From Zygnema cylindricum (taxonomy: Eukaryota; Streptophyta; Zygnematophyceae; Zygnematales; Zygnemataceae): a stretch of 64,000 nucleotides of DNA. Location of the stretch: positions 1 to 64,000 of the forward strand of contig JBBHKE010000768.1 of NCBI GenBank assembly GCA_037447655.1. Reading direction: 5' to 3'. A program made the position numbers and the translations under genes. Shown here in pieces: positions 22,604 through 33,965 of the stretch (its first letter is position 1; each line of letters begins with the position of its first letter). The notes below the pieces were generated by a model. The model searched no databases. It saw only the letters and a program-made list of their open reading frames with translations, and was not told the DNA's origin.

Positions 22604-23556
22604 TTTCAACACTAACTCTAATGGAGTTTCGGCAAAAGTTAGAGTGAGAAGAGAAAGACCTAGGTGTCATTGTAAGCGAGTATTTAGAGTCAAGGGAGAA
22701 TGATTCTATCACACAAATACCTTAGAGACAAATAGGGGGAAGCTTAATATAATTCATGAACAGTACCCATCTTCACATTGCTATAGCAGTCGAGGTACAT
22801 AGCAAGAGTCTACAAAATTTGAGAAAATCTGATTTTGATGCGGCAAGGATAGTCTTAAGATATTTGGCAGGAACTAAAGACCTCAAACTCACATTAGGCG
22901 GAGGAGAAGTGAAGCTGCAAACATAGAGTGATGCAAGCTATGGCGACATTCCATGCCGAATATCCACCAGGGATTTCGTCTGCAAATTGGGAACAGAACT
23001 TGGTGTTGGAGCAGCAAACTTCAAAAGGTTAAAGCAGAATCGACAATGGAGTCAGAATATATGGCAGCAAGCTCAGCCCTCAAAGAACTCTTATGGGTTA
23101 AATCCATGTTGCAAGAACTATGATACATCCAGGTTGGGCCACAGGTGATCTGGTGTGATAACCACGCTTCCATTGCCATTGCCTCTAACCCAAGTCACCA
23201 CTTCAAGAGTAAGCTCATGGATGCAAGATTACACTTTGTAAGAGAAAAAGTGTTCTCTAGAGCGATCAAATTATGCTATCTGCCAAACGCAAGAATGATT
23301 GTTGATATGCTTACCAAAGCTCTTCCTGCTCCCAAGCTGAAGTATTGTAGGGATGCAGTACGATTGGGTGAATAGATGAGTTGGTGCATTGCGATACTGC
23401 CATGTTGCGCTAGGCCAAAATTAGGGTGTTGTGGAACCTGTTGATAAGTTGGTTTGTTGCGTTGCTAATTTGCCATGTTGCGCAGCTATGCTGCCATGCT
23501 GCGCTAAGTGTGACATCGCCGCTGCGCTAATACATTGAGTCTAAAGCTTTAGAGGA
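22604..23556 (+). pseudogene. Copia RT/RNase H 3' fragment, B family
   Basis: Matches the 3' end of element B (50870-51799): broken RT end, a 'GGAGAAGTGAAGCTGCAAAC' tract, then an open RNase H end (23145-23375) with IWCDNHASIAIASNPSHHFKSK and DMLTKALPAP. The 3' untranslated part 23376-23545 holds short TTGCCATGTTGCGC-type repeats. It ends in the polypurine tract CTTTAGAGGAG just before an LTR start. Confidence 0.85.
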
Positions 23557-23850
23557 GTGTTGATTTTGGAAAGCTTTAAGTCTCAGTAAATTAGTGTGAC
23601 GAACAGGAAGACAAATCTACAAAAACACGCGTCGTCACTAAAAGCTAATTACAGGTATCTTGGATTGGTTTTTATATCCACATATACATGTCACACATTG
23701 AGGGGAGACAACGCCATTGCGATGCAGCAACGCAAGTGCGATGTAGCAATGAAGCTGCGATGCATTAAGAACAAAGCGGTAGCGACCAAGTTAAGGCAAC
23801 GTAGCTGCCATCACGTTGGATATGGTCTCTACGGACAAGGTAGCGTCTGT
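23557..23850 (+). repeat. LTR 5' fragment (B-related)
   Basis: Begins TGTTGATTTTGGAAAGC immediately after the polypurine tract, as the B LTR begins TGTTGTCTTTTTGG. It carries degenerate GCAACGCAAGTGCGATG-type repeats and is cut short by the next LTR. Confidence 0.55.
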
Positions 23851-24821
23851 TGTTTTTGGAAGATTAAGTTGCGTACGTGCGTGCGCATGTTTCGTGAGTA
23901 TGTGAAATTTGGTGCGCACGCAACGTTTCGTGAGTATTTATTTATCGGAAGAAATGTGGAGGTGCAAACGGATTTGCGGATTGAGGGGTTAAATGTACGA
24001 ATGAAATTAAAAGGACGCGAGGGACTAATTGAGTGGCGCGGAGCGCGTTGATGAATGGACGGCGGATTGCACAACGATCCGATTCGAAGTATTTGGAATG
24101 TTGTAGTATTTCGTCCGTACGAAACATAATGTGACGGACGCATTTATACAAAAAGGACGCTGCAGGTACGGATTGTCTTATTCGGCAAGTGGTTCATGGT
24201 ATATTTGGAGGACGGACGCCGTCCGCCAATATTTTTGACGATGTATTATCAAGTGGGTCGTACACGGTTGGCTGCGTGGACTTATCTGCAAGTGACTAAG
24301 CAAGTTGTCACTTATGACGCAGATTTTTGGATGCATCGGTGTACATATTTGAAGACACATTTTCTTGTCTTATATGTATTAATAAAATAGAGTTGATTGT
24401 GATATTTATTTTTATGTGGTCAATTAGGGTTTCGACAGTTTAATTTGTGTGTCTTTATGTGTTGTATTTGCAAACAAGTGTACGCTTACGATTGCTAGAC
24501 TTTCAGGTGTATGCTTACGATTAATTTATTCTTAGTAATGGGCTATTATGGTTAAATAGGACTTAATGACAGTTACGTAATTTATGTTGGTTATTTTGAC
24601 ACTTAGTGATTTGTTGACAGCTCACAGGTGTATTTATAGCTATGAGCTTTGTTAGCGAATTAATCAATGCTTAGCATGAAAAGTAGGGACCGAAGATGTA
24701 GAATTTTAGGGTTGCCAGTTAGGTCATACATTTAAATGATACATTTATCATCTGATTATACTTTTGTTTATATGTGATGCATTCATTTATTATTATATAT
24801 GTGTTAATTTTATGTGTGTTT
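23851..24821 (+). repeat. F-family LTR, plus orientation, truncated
   Basis: Starts TGTTGTTTTTGGAAGATTAAG. Its sequence reappears inverted at 32556-31339 and 26822-26213 and is related to the D LTRs (60044-61280, 62919-64000). It stops abruptly at 24821 where the Gypsy-derived duplicate begins. Confidence 0.7.
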
Positions 24822-26601
24822 CACTGACTTGCCAGACTTTGACCTAATGTAATTAATAGACCAAAATCCAGCTCTACCTGAACTAGATTGCTACAAACAG
24901 GTAACAGCATAATCTAAAGTGCAATCCGAAAGTTTACTTGGCAATTCCCAATGTACCCCCATTAGGGCTAGCGGAAGCTGGTACTACGTTACGGAACTTC
25001 AATCTTTGAGACTGTGGAACTTTGTCGTCCGACCTCCGTTAATCACGAAGTTTAGTGCGTTCCGCTCAGTTTAGGAAATAAAAGGATCTAGTCCGGCCTT
25101 GTGCACTCATTTCCCCGTACTTTGAGAACCGTACAAGGGAGAAAGGGCCCTGGAATCCTTAAGGGTATAAAGGTGTGACTAAAAAGCACACGAGCTTGAC
25201 AGCTGTCGAGCGTGCCTGAGTAATGTGGGGGAAGGGCCCAAAACCCGGAGCCGCCGGCATCGGAGTCCTGCAAATAACCCTTTAATGCTAATGCTTCCAA
25301 GAATAATGATCATGCCCATTGCTAAACCACATCTCTCCTATAGACATGCATGAAAAGATAGGAGAGACTCACGGACCATATATAAGAATGATTGCATGGG
25401 AAGGCGAAAGGATCTCCCCTCCCCCTTCCTTTCCCATTTGGCCGGGAAAAGGGATTTGGGTTCTCGGTAATCAGGTCGGTGCCCCAATCTCCCCCCCTCT
25501 TAGTCAGCCGTGACGAAGAAAAGGAAATAATTACCCGCTCAATTCACAGTTCCTGCAGAACCATGGACTATGGGATGGAGAGCGTGATTCCCATGAGGAG
25601 GGGAGACAAGATGGGTGCCAACATTGACCACACTGATTGCAGACCAAGATGTCGTGCGGCGGGGAGGGCAGGTTGCATGACGAAGAACTGCAAGGAGGAT
25701 CGGCAAAGTAAGTGAAGTGGAAAGTGGGTTCGTCTTCCAATCCTCGGAGATGGCAAGGGGCCACATTGATATGGTTTTTTTTAATTATTCTACCATCTTT
25801 CCCCTCTAAAGTCAGAACTCCCTTGTTTGAGACTTCCACCACTTTCAAAATCACCCGCCCGGCAGAAATGTCAAGCGTGTTTTTTTTCTGTTGCATTCGA
25901 TATACAAAGTCTCCCGGCATAAATCGTCGTTGTCTGGGCACATAATCTCCGTTCTGGCGCTGGGAATACCACAAATGATCCTGGTGTTGTACCGCCTGTA
26001 AATTCCCAATAGCAAGAGGCGTCTCTCGGTGGAAAATTTTGGCGCGATCGGCGATCAGTTTCTCGACAGTCCCATTGTCATCCATTTCCAAGAGGACCAC
26101 AGCTTGGGCTGAGGCAGCTCGAGCAGAATGGGATGTCGTCCGAATAAAATGAAGTAAGGGCTATAGGAGTGGAGAGAAACCTATCTGCTGAATCGGTATC
26201 CCATGGCAATCCTGTTGTTCTTTGGTCTAAAATAGACCGCAGTAGCCACCCAAACTATCATGCAAAAAGCTAAGCGAAGCTAGGCGAATGAACAATCATC
26301 TGAAATGCATCCTCCATTTAACATACAACAACTAAGGTTTGATGGAAAAATCAACATTAACAAACCTTAGGACAACATCTAAGGTTTGATGGAATAATCA
26401 ACATAAGCAAACCCTAGGACAAATGCATAAACAATGCATATAAAACATATATAAAAAAACATAAATATATAATAACAAACAAATGAATTACACATAAATA
26501 AAAGTATAATCAAATAATCATTTTATCATTCAAAGTGCATGACCTAATCGACAACCCTAAAATACTACATCTTTGGTCCCCACTTTACTAACCAGCATTG
26601 A
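24822..26601. repeat. 1.78-kb duplicated segment, copy 1
   Basis: Apparently identical to 29948-31727 at a constant offset of 5126 bp. It contains the truncated Gypsy LTR (24822-25486, minus), the Gypsy polypurine tract near 25489-25502, the integrase C-terminus with PHD finger (25531-26212, minus) and the end of an F LTR (26213-26601). Both flanks diverge sharply at the boundaries. Confidence 0.88.
25531..26212 (-). pseudogene. Gypsy integrase C-terminus with PHD-type finger, copy 1
   Basis: Upstream part (26212-26100) matches the end of the integrase core, with SPYFILFGRHPI, but a 1-base deletion relative to 33157-33290 breaks the frame. The open 189-codon part has an integrase C-terminal SH3-like region (RRFMPGDFVYRMQQKKNTLD, GRVILKVVE, GKDGRIIKKN). 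It ends in a C4HC3 cysteine/histidine array: C-x4-C, x11, CNQC, x4, H-x2-C, then WFCRNC. That spacing, including the W two before the last pair, fits a PHD finger. The stop is followed within about 45 bases by a polypurine tract and LTR. No reverse transcriptase is attached to this copy. Confidence 0.82.
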
Positions 26602-26822
26602 TTATTAATTCCTAACAAAGCTCATTCCTATATATACACTTGTGAGCTGTCAATGAATTGCTACATGTCAAAATAGCCAACGTACCTTCCACTAAGTAGT
26701 ATTACATCATGAGAACCTATTACGACAAATAATCCTAACTGTAAGTGTACACCTGAAAGTCAACCAATCATAAGCGTACACTTGTCGGCAAGTACGACAA
26801 CACACAAATTAAACTGCCGAAA
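26213..26822 (-). repeat. F-family LTR end, minus orientation, truncated by gap
   Basis: Minus-strand LTR ending ...AAGAACAACA at 26213. Up to 26601 it is identical to 31339-31727; beyond that it is still homologous but visibly diverged. It contains a two-copy 47-bp repeat (CTAAGGTTTGATGGA words, 26327-26420). Inverse to the LTR at 24420-24821. Confidence 0.75.
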
Positions 26823-26832
26823 NNNNNNNNNN
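26823..26832. other. Assembly gap (10 N)
   Basis: Ten Ns of unknown true length. Sequence to the left is F LTR, to the right unrelated, so the gap probably hides repeat sequence. Confidence 1.
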
Positions 26833-27091
26833 TAGTTTCATATCTCGTCGTATTTGTGACTGTTGAGTGTTTCAAAGTCATGTTAACTAAACTGTTGTGA
26901 GTTCTATATTATGGGTTTTCGAAGCGTTTTTAACAAACGTCAAAATGATGAATCTTCAGATCTAAATATTACACAAGACTGAGAATTCAGAATATGAACA
27001 CAACATGGCCGATATGGCCACATGGACTCTCCATGCAGTTTGGTGGTTCGATTGCGATTAGATAGTTCGATGTATTTTAGACCAAAGAACA

Positions 27092-27592
27092 ACAGCATCT
27101 GATATTTTTAATGTGATTTTGCACAGTACACAACAACTACGATAGATAAGATTCTAGTAAACTTAGTGGGTAGCTTAGTGGTAGCTTAGTGGTAGCTCAA
27201 TGGTAGCTTGATAGATTAGCGTTAGCTTGGTGGTTTGACGTACCTCTCAGGTACACCGGTATAGCCGGTACAACACAAGTATAAGACTTAAGAGTCAGAA
27301 CACATTATAAATCTAGACTTCTAAGTAGTAAAACTGCAAACAATTTTTGCGAAGCTTTTGGGTATTATATCTTGAGTGTTGTCAAATCAATTGTACTGAA
27401 ACTTTGTGAGTTGTCAGTGTTTATGCTGCTCTATACTTTGATAGAGCTTTCTGAAGTTTGGATATTTTTATAAGATTTGGTGAGCACTTGAAAATAGCTG
27501 TTTGGTAGGATTCTTGATAGCTTCTCAGAGTGTATCATGTCTTGTTCTACTTGTACTCTTGCTCCTCCACTTGCACCGGTGGTCGTAGAATA
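27092..27592 (+). repeat. B-family LTR 3' part, solo/truncated
   Basis: Aligns with 47000-47518 of the B LTR: CTGATATTTTTAATGTGATT, the 11-bp GTAGCTTAGTG array (27170-27232), TTGGTGGTTTGACGTACC, GAGTGTATCATGTC, and the LTR-encoded gag start (ATGTCTTGTTCT...). It has no internal region behind it. 26833-27091 shows nothing recognisable. Confidence 0.78.
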
Positions 27593-27679
27593 ACAAGCAT
27601 CGTTCGCGTTTACGGAATCTCAAGAGAGCAAGACAACAAATCAAGATGTGACAAATGTCACTATTTTGGCCATGTAGTA

Positions 27680-28435
27680 CAATTATAGTACAGAATGTAC
27701 TCTGGTACTAATACTTTTTGTACGGTACTGTCCTATGATTGGTGGTAATTCAATAGAAGGGGTTCTAGAGAGGGAATAACACTTAGCATTTTTGGGTAGG
27801 TAGCCTCCTCTCTTTTAGAGCACTCCAGTATAAATGGCTAACTTTGGCCAGCTATAACTATAAACTCAGTTGACCATTTTTAGTGATTCTTTTTGCTACA
27901 GATACTGAAATGTAAGCTTTAGTAAGTCTTAGAAATTAGAGTCTAGGACTTAGAATATTTTTGGACCACCAACTATTAAATGTTAGCTATTTTTAGTGTA
28001 GATTTATAGTATATACTGGAATAATTATCTTTTAAGTAAATTAGTGTGTACGGTCGCCTATGAATGTAGACGTGAAAAATATCTCCTGGATTTTTAGGGT
28101 CTAGATATTGTTACAAGACAATTTTGGTCCAAGTACTTTGATTTTTGTTAGTAGATATTTAGGTGAACCCTGTATATACGTTTTAGATGTTTTCTAAATA
28201 TTTTGAGTATTTCGTTCACTTAGGATTGATGAATTTAATACAGAATGTACATTCTACACAGAATTAAGGAAATGAGAGCAATAAGTGCACTTTAAGGTGT
28301 ATTATGTTCTATTGTCATTGATTTAGCTGTGGTATATATTTGTCTAGTTAAAACACCTCTCTCATTTGAAGTTACATATCTTACAATACAGATCTAGTCT
28401 AATAGGTATTTCTCATTGGCTTTGCTTTTGCTGTC
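27680..28435 (+). repeat. Copia LTR, C/E-related, degenerate
   Basis: Contains GTGATTCTTTTTGCTAC and GGCTAACTTTGGCCAGC-type blocks in the same order as the C LTR (52980-53060), followed directly by a gag start. Boundaries approximate. Confidence 0.5.
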
Positions 28436-28865
28436 ATGTCTACTAATGGCTCTGTTCTTGCTAGTGCAAGTGTGACTCCTAGTGGGAGTGGATCACAACC
28501 AAGTCAAAATGCCCATGATATACAACAAGTTATGGGCCCACCGCCCAAATTGCCTATTTTTGATGGAACCGACTCCTTATATTGGGAAGATATGTTGAGC
28601 TCATATTTCGAAGAGAGGAACTTCTCACCCATTGTGGAAGGAACTGCTGATGAGACAACGCCGGATTTGAGAAAGAAGAATCTCCACTGCCTCAATGTCT
28701 TGAAACTGTTAATGACAAAAGACTTGGTAATGTCGTATCTTCAGATGAAAAAAACCTCTGAAGTTTTGTTCAGTGTACGTGCTATGTATGTCCAGCTAGA
28801 TGTTATTGTCCAAACTAACGTAGCCACTCAAATTTTTGAATTTAAGTATTGTGGAGGTATGTCGA
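28436..28865 (+). pseudogene. Copia gag N-terminal fragment
   Basis: An open 147-codon frame begins MSTNGSVLASASVTPSGSGS, includes QQVMGPPPKLPIFDGTDSLY overlapping a PBS-like AGTTATGGGCCCACC, and continues with ETTPDLRKKNLHCLNVLKLL, typical of Copia gag. It is truncated at about 28865 where Gypsy LTR sequence begins, so only the first third of gag survives. Confidence 0.82.
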
Positions 28866-29142
28866 CCATGCCTGAGTAATGTAGGGGAAGGGCCCAAAAC
28901 TCAGAGCTCCCGGCATCGGAGTCCTGCAAATAACCCCCAAATGCGAATGCTTCCCAGAATAATGATAATGCTCACTGCTGAACCACATCCCTCCCATAGA
29001 CATGCATGCAAAGATAGGAGAGACTCACTGACCAGGAATAAGAATGATTGCATTGGAAGGCAAAAGGATCTCCCCTACCCCTTCCTTTCCCATTTGGCCG
29101 GGGAAAGGGATTCGGGTTCTCGCTAATCGGGTCAGTGCCCCA
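28866..29142 (-). repeat. Gypsy LTR 5' fragment, diverged copy
   Basis: Minus-strand reading starts TGGGGCACTGACC at 29142 and matches the first ~275 bases of the Gypsy LTR (25486-25213 or 30612-30340) with noticeable divergence. It abuts the complete LTR end to end. Confidence 0.7.
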
Positions 29143-29146
29143 ATTT

Positions 29147-30612
29147 TACTTATCCACGGGAAGTCTATCGCATTTGTTCCCTCAAAACCCACTGTTTCGA
29201 TTATAAGGAAGTTGCAGTTTTACTCCGGGAAGCTCACGCCGAAGCAAAAGAAACTACGAGCGAATACACAAATGCACTACCACGTTGACATATAGAAATA
29301 AATAGGAATGGTTGTTTCACATTTAACAATATCACCTTGACCACAGAAATAAAATATAAGATGGAAGATATAAAAGATGGCGAAGCAAGCTTAACATACC
29401 CCGGCAATTTACGATGACAAAGAGAAAAAGGCGAACTCTCCCCCCCCGATGGTAGTGTAAATAGGTATGGTACTCCTTTAACCTTCGGTGTCCGCAGCTC
29501 GGAACCGACCAGAATCTTCTCAATTTCAAGTAGCGAAAAATCCAAAAATCACCTAAAGGGCCGATAGTGCCAACTACCAGCTCGAACTTTGATTCCCACA
29601 ATAGACAGATCCGCAACAAAGATGGAAATAGAGTCAGACAAAACAGAGATTCTTCCAAAAGAAAGCTTGTTGGATTTTCTGCGGGTTTTCACAAGAGACA
29701 GTACTAAAAAGCAACCTGTCTCCTTTGACCCCAAATGCCTTATACACCAAAGTTTGTCAAAATGCAGGTCTAAAAGTCAAAGCTACGCTATTAGCCAATG
29801 AACAACAAGCAAATGTAATGGAACTGACACAAGACAAATTGATCCGTCCTACACTCGGGGCCAAAAGTTTTACTCCGGACTGCGGCTAGATCCGCGGCCA
29901 GAAGTTATTATTTGATCCACTATTATAAGACAAAGTCTTGAAAAGGACACTGACTTGCCAGACTTTGACCTAATGTAATTAATAGACCAAAATCCAGCTC
30001 TACCTGAACTAGATTGCTACAAACAGGTAACAGCATAATCTAAAGTGCAATCCGAAAGTTTACTTGGCAATTCCCAATGTACCCCCATTAGGGCTAGCGG
30101 AAGCTGGTACTACGTTACGGAACTTCAATCTTTGAGACTGTGGAACTTTGTCGTCCGACCTCCGTTAATCACGAAGTTTAGTGCGTTCCGCTCAGTTTAG
30201 GAAATAAAAGGATCTAGTCCGGCCTTGTGCACTCATTTCCCCGTACTTTGAGAACCGTACAAGGGAGAAAGGGCCCTGGAATCCTTAAGGGTATAAAGGT
30301 GTGACTAAAAAGCACACGAGCTTGACAGCTGTCGAGCGTGCCTGAGTAATGTGGGGGAAGGGCCCAAAACCCGGAGCCGCCGGCATCGGAGTCCTGCAAA
30401 TAACCCTTTAATGCTAATGCTTCCAAGAATAATGATCATGCCCATTGCTAAACCACATCTCTCCTATAGACATGCATGAAAAGATAGGAGAGACTCACGG
30501 ACCATATATAAGAATGATTGCATGGGAAGGCGAAAGGATCTCCCCTCCCCCTTCCTTTCCCATTTGGCCGGGAAAAGGGATTTGGGTTCTCGGTAATCAG
30601 GTCGGTGCCCCA
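29147..30612 (-). repeat. 3' LTR of the Gypsy element
   Basis: Starts TGGGGCACCGACC right after a polypurine tract (AAGAGGGGGGAGA on the minus strand) and ends ...GTGGATAAGTA. The last ~840 bases match 44888-45723 closely. Length is about 1.47 kb. Confidence 0.72.
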
Positions 30613-31727
30613 ATCTCCCCCCCTCTTAGTCAGCCGTGACGAAGAAAAGGAAATAATTACCCGCTCAATTCACAGTTCCTGCAGAACCATGGACTATGGG
30701 ATGGAGAGCGTGATTCCCATGAGGAGGGGAGACAAGATGGGTGCCAACATTGACCACACTGATTGCAGACCAAGATGTCGTGCGGCGGGGAGGGCAGGTT
30801 GCATGACGAAGAACTGCAAGGAGGATCGGCAAAGTAAGTGAAGTGGAAAGTGGGTTCGTCTTCCAATCCTCGGAGATGGCAAGGGGCCACATTGATATGG
30901 TTTTTTTTAATTATTCTACCATCTTTCCCCTCTAAAGTCAGAACTCCCTTGTTTGAGACTTCCACCACTTTCAAAATCACCCGCCCGGCAGAAATGTCAA
31001 GCGTGTTTTTTTTCTGTTGCATTCGATATACAAAGTCTCCCGGCATAAATCGTCGTTGTCTGGGCACATAATCTCCGTTCTGGCGCTGGGAATACCACAA
31101 ATGATCCTGGTGTTGTACCGCCTGTAAATTCCCAATAGCAAGAGGCGTCTCTCGGTGGAAAATTTTGGCGCGATCGGCGATCAGTTTCTCGACAGTCCCA
31201 TTGTCATCCATTTCCAAGAGGACCACAGCTTGGGCTGAGGCAGCTCGAGCAGAATGGGATGTCGTCCGAATAAAATGAAGTAAGGGCTATAGGAGTGGAG
31301 AGAAACCTATCTGCTGAATCGGTATCCCATGGCAATCCTGTTGTTCTTTGGTCTAAAATAGACCGCAGTAGCCACCCAAACTATCATGCAAAAAGCTAAG
31401 CGAAGCTAGGCGAATGAACAATCATCTGAAATGCATCCTCCATTTAACATACAACAACTAAGGTTTGATGGAAAAATCAACATTAACAAACCTTAGGACA
31501 ACATCTAAGGTTTGATGGAATAATCAACATAAGCAAACCCTAGGACAAATGCATAAACAATGCATATAAAACATATATAAAAAAACATAAATATATAATA
31601 ACAAACAAATGAATTACACATAAATAAAAGTATAATCAAATAATCATTTTATCATTCAAAGTGCATGACCTAATCGACAACCCTAAAATACTACATCTTT
31701 GGTCCCCACTTTACTAACCAGCATTGA
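29948..31727. repeat. 1.78-kb duplicated segment, copy 2
   Basis: Apparently identical partner of 24822-26601. Here the sequence runs smoothly into the rest of the Gypsy LTR on the left and of the F LTR on the right, so this copy is the likely source. Confidence 0.88.
30657..31338 (-). pseudogene. Gypsy integrase C-terminus with PHD-type finger, copy 2
   Basis: Identical at the protein level to the copy at 25531-26212. It has the SH3-like integrase tail, then a C4HC3 array (C-x4-C, CNQC, H-x2-C, WFCRNC) in the last ~40 residues, and the stop close before the polypurine tract. Known chromoviruses carry a chromodomain in this position and use it to target integration to modified histones. A PHD finger here would plausibly act the same way on H3 tails (inference). 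A 1-base deletion near 31240 separates it from the integrase core frame. Confidence 0.84.
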
Positions 31728-33156
31728 TGATTAATTTCGTACAAAGCTCATTCCTATGTATACACTTGTGAGCTGTCAACGAATCACTAAGTGTCAAAAT
31801 AACCAACATAAATTATGTAACTGTAATTAAGTCCTATTTAACCATAATAACCAATTACTAAGAAAAAAAACTAATCGTAAGCGTACACCTGAAAGTCAAG
31901 CAATCGTAAGCGTACACTTGTCTGCAAATACGACACATAAATTAAAGTGTCGATATCCTCATTAATCACGTAAAATATAACTATTTTAATCAACACTAAA
32001 TCATTAGTTCGCAATAAACAAAATATTGATGTTTCAAATAATTACACCGACGCATCCACAAATCCGCGTCATAAGTGACAACTTGCTTAGTCACTTGTCC
32101 ATAAGTCCACGTAGTAACGTGTCATCACATACGTACGACCCACTTGATAGTACATCCAAAAATAGCGCGAACCACTTGCCGAAGTGAAATCGTACTTTCC
32201 AAATCTGTTCGTACGGAAATCGTGTTGTTTGCAATAAGTGCAACTGTCGCAAATAAAATATCTATACCCTCGCGTCACGTACTTTTCAATAAATATCGCC
32301 TGTCGCATTTTGTTTTGTACGCCTACGTACATTTTTACACATTTCGAATATTAAACGTCGGATCGCTTCGCGATTCACCGTCCATTTCTTATCACATTTC
32401 GCGCCACTCAATTACTCCATTAATTTTACGTGTACATTTAATTCCCCAATCCAGAAATCCTTTCGAACCTCCACAATATATCAGATAATTACATACGTAC
32501 GCAAACATGCGTACGCATATACGAAACTTAATCTTCCAAAAACAACACTCCCCCGAAGATTTAGTTTGGTAACTCCATGAAGCCACGTCATCATCTGTCA
32601 CTACTATAACCCCCTGCTGTCTCCTTCATCTGAATCTGCCAAAATACCTCCGATATAATTTGCAATTTTGTTCCTTCACTGCTTCCGCTGTCTCCATAAA
32701 CCTTCCAAATTTCATAATACACATATATATATATATTCATTTTCTGATTACAACAAAAATTTCTATTTTCTCATCAATATCTAAATCCGATTCTACTTCC
32801 CACAATTCTATCTCAAGTCAACTAAAATTAAAACTAAAGGATCACAATAAGTATATAACCCAACACAAAATTTATACCTCAACCATATCAAATCTAGATT
32901 TCAATATTTTTTTTTCTTCTTTCGATTTAATAATCCAATCTCAAAATTTCCCACAAAAAATACATAAATAAAAAATCTATTTTCCCAAAAAACAATTCTA
33001 CCGCAATAAAAAACTTCCACCAAAAATCTCACATTCCTCAAACTAACACAACAATTTCCAAATATAAAAACTTTTCAAATTTTCTAAATTCCTCAAATTC
33101 TTACTTAATCCCACAAAAATAAAAACAGTAAAAATAAATAAGAATAGACCTGTGGG
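31339..33156 (-). mobile_element. F-family Copia 3' end (3' UTR plus LTR) inside Gypsy integrase
   Basis: On the minus strand: a T-rich untranslated stretch (33156-32570), the polypurine tract TTCGGGGGAG, then a complete LTR from TGTTGTTTTTGGAAG (32556) to AAGAACAACA (31339). No coding region remains. The plus strand of 32600-33150 is strikingly poor in G. The flanking Gypsy integrase is duplicated over ~110 bp across the insertion, too long for a target duplication, so this junction probably formed by recombination. Confidence 0.68.
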
Positions 33157-33960
33157 ATGACCACAGCTTGAGCCAAGGCAGCCCCAAGCACAATGGGATG
33201 TCGTCCGAATAAAATGAAGTAAGGGCTATTGGAGTGGAGAAAAGCCTATCTGCTGAGTCAGTATCCCATGGCAATCCTAGGCACCCTTTTGTCCCACTCT
33301 CCCAAGTCCTCTTCAACTGCATATATCTGTAGTGACCGCTTCACTGTCTGTACGCACCTTTCGGGCAAACCGTCGGCTTGAGGGTGGTCGCGATTTGTAA
33401 GTCGATGGTCGATGAGGCATTTCTCCAAGAGATTGGTAAATTCTCCGGCGAATTCCGATCCCTAGTCTGTTAGAACCTCTACTGACGCTCCAAATTGTGT
33501 CAGGACCCTCTGCAAGAAGGCGTCGGCAATGGACTAGGACTCCTTTCGGGGCAGAACCACAAGCTCTATCCATTTTGAGAAATGCTCAATCATGACTAGA
33601 ACGAAACGATTCTTACGTCTGCTAGTCGGAAGAGGTCCCAGAAGATCCAAAGACCACCGATAAAAAATCCCCCGGATAGGAAGAGAATGCAGCTCAGTCC
33701 CGCCCTTTTTGTCAAAAAAGGCCTTAACTTGATCGCAAGAAGAGCAAGTCAGTACAATTCGGTTGACTTAGGCCCGCAACGTGTGCCACCAATAAGAACC
33801 TGTAACTAGGGAAGTGGTCCGCTTCTACCTTAAGTGTCCACATTGATTATATAGATTAGTAATCAGAGTTTCTCGAATTGATGGAGGAGGAACCACTTTC
33901 CTCGTACCGTCTGACCATTTGGAGAGTAGAACACCTCGATCCCATTTATACGCCGCCATC
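33157..33960 (-). pseudogene. Gypsy integrase core
   Basis: Minus strand shows a degraded HHCC zinc region (NQCGHLR, GSYWWHTLRA, CSSCDQVKAFF), then the catalytic domain start FYRWSLDLLGPLPTSRRKNRF, the EHFSKWIELVVLPRKES block, VLTD followed by a stop in place of the usual residue, GSEFAGEF, HPQADGLPERCVQTVKRSL and the FILFGRHPI block. Several stops (near 33463, 33521, 33770, 33843) inactivate it. Integrase would have inserted cDNA into the host genome. Confidence 0.85.
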
Positions 33961-33965
33961 CGGGT

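Noticed and set aside
23596-24051. 151-codon open frame
   Set aside because: Lies within LTR sequence shared with 32556-31339 and D; no protein family.
26213-27094. 21-bp inverted words TGTTGTTCTTTGGTCTAAAAT at both ends as a DNA transposon
   Set aside because: The left one is the end of an F LTR and the interval includes an assembly gap and unrelated sequence, so no single element is supported.
27593-27690. Possible zinc knuckle word (RCDKCHYFGH) after the B-type LTR
   Set aside because: Too short, no gag context and last Cys missing; may be chance.
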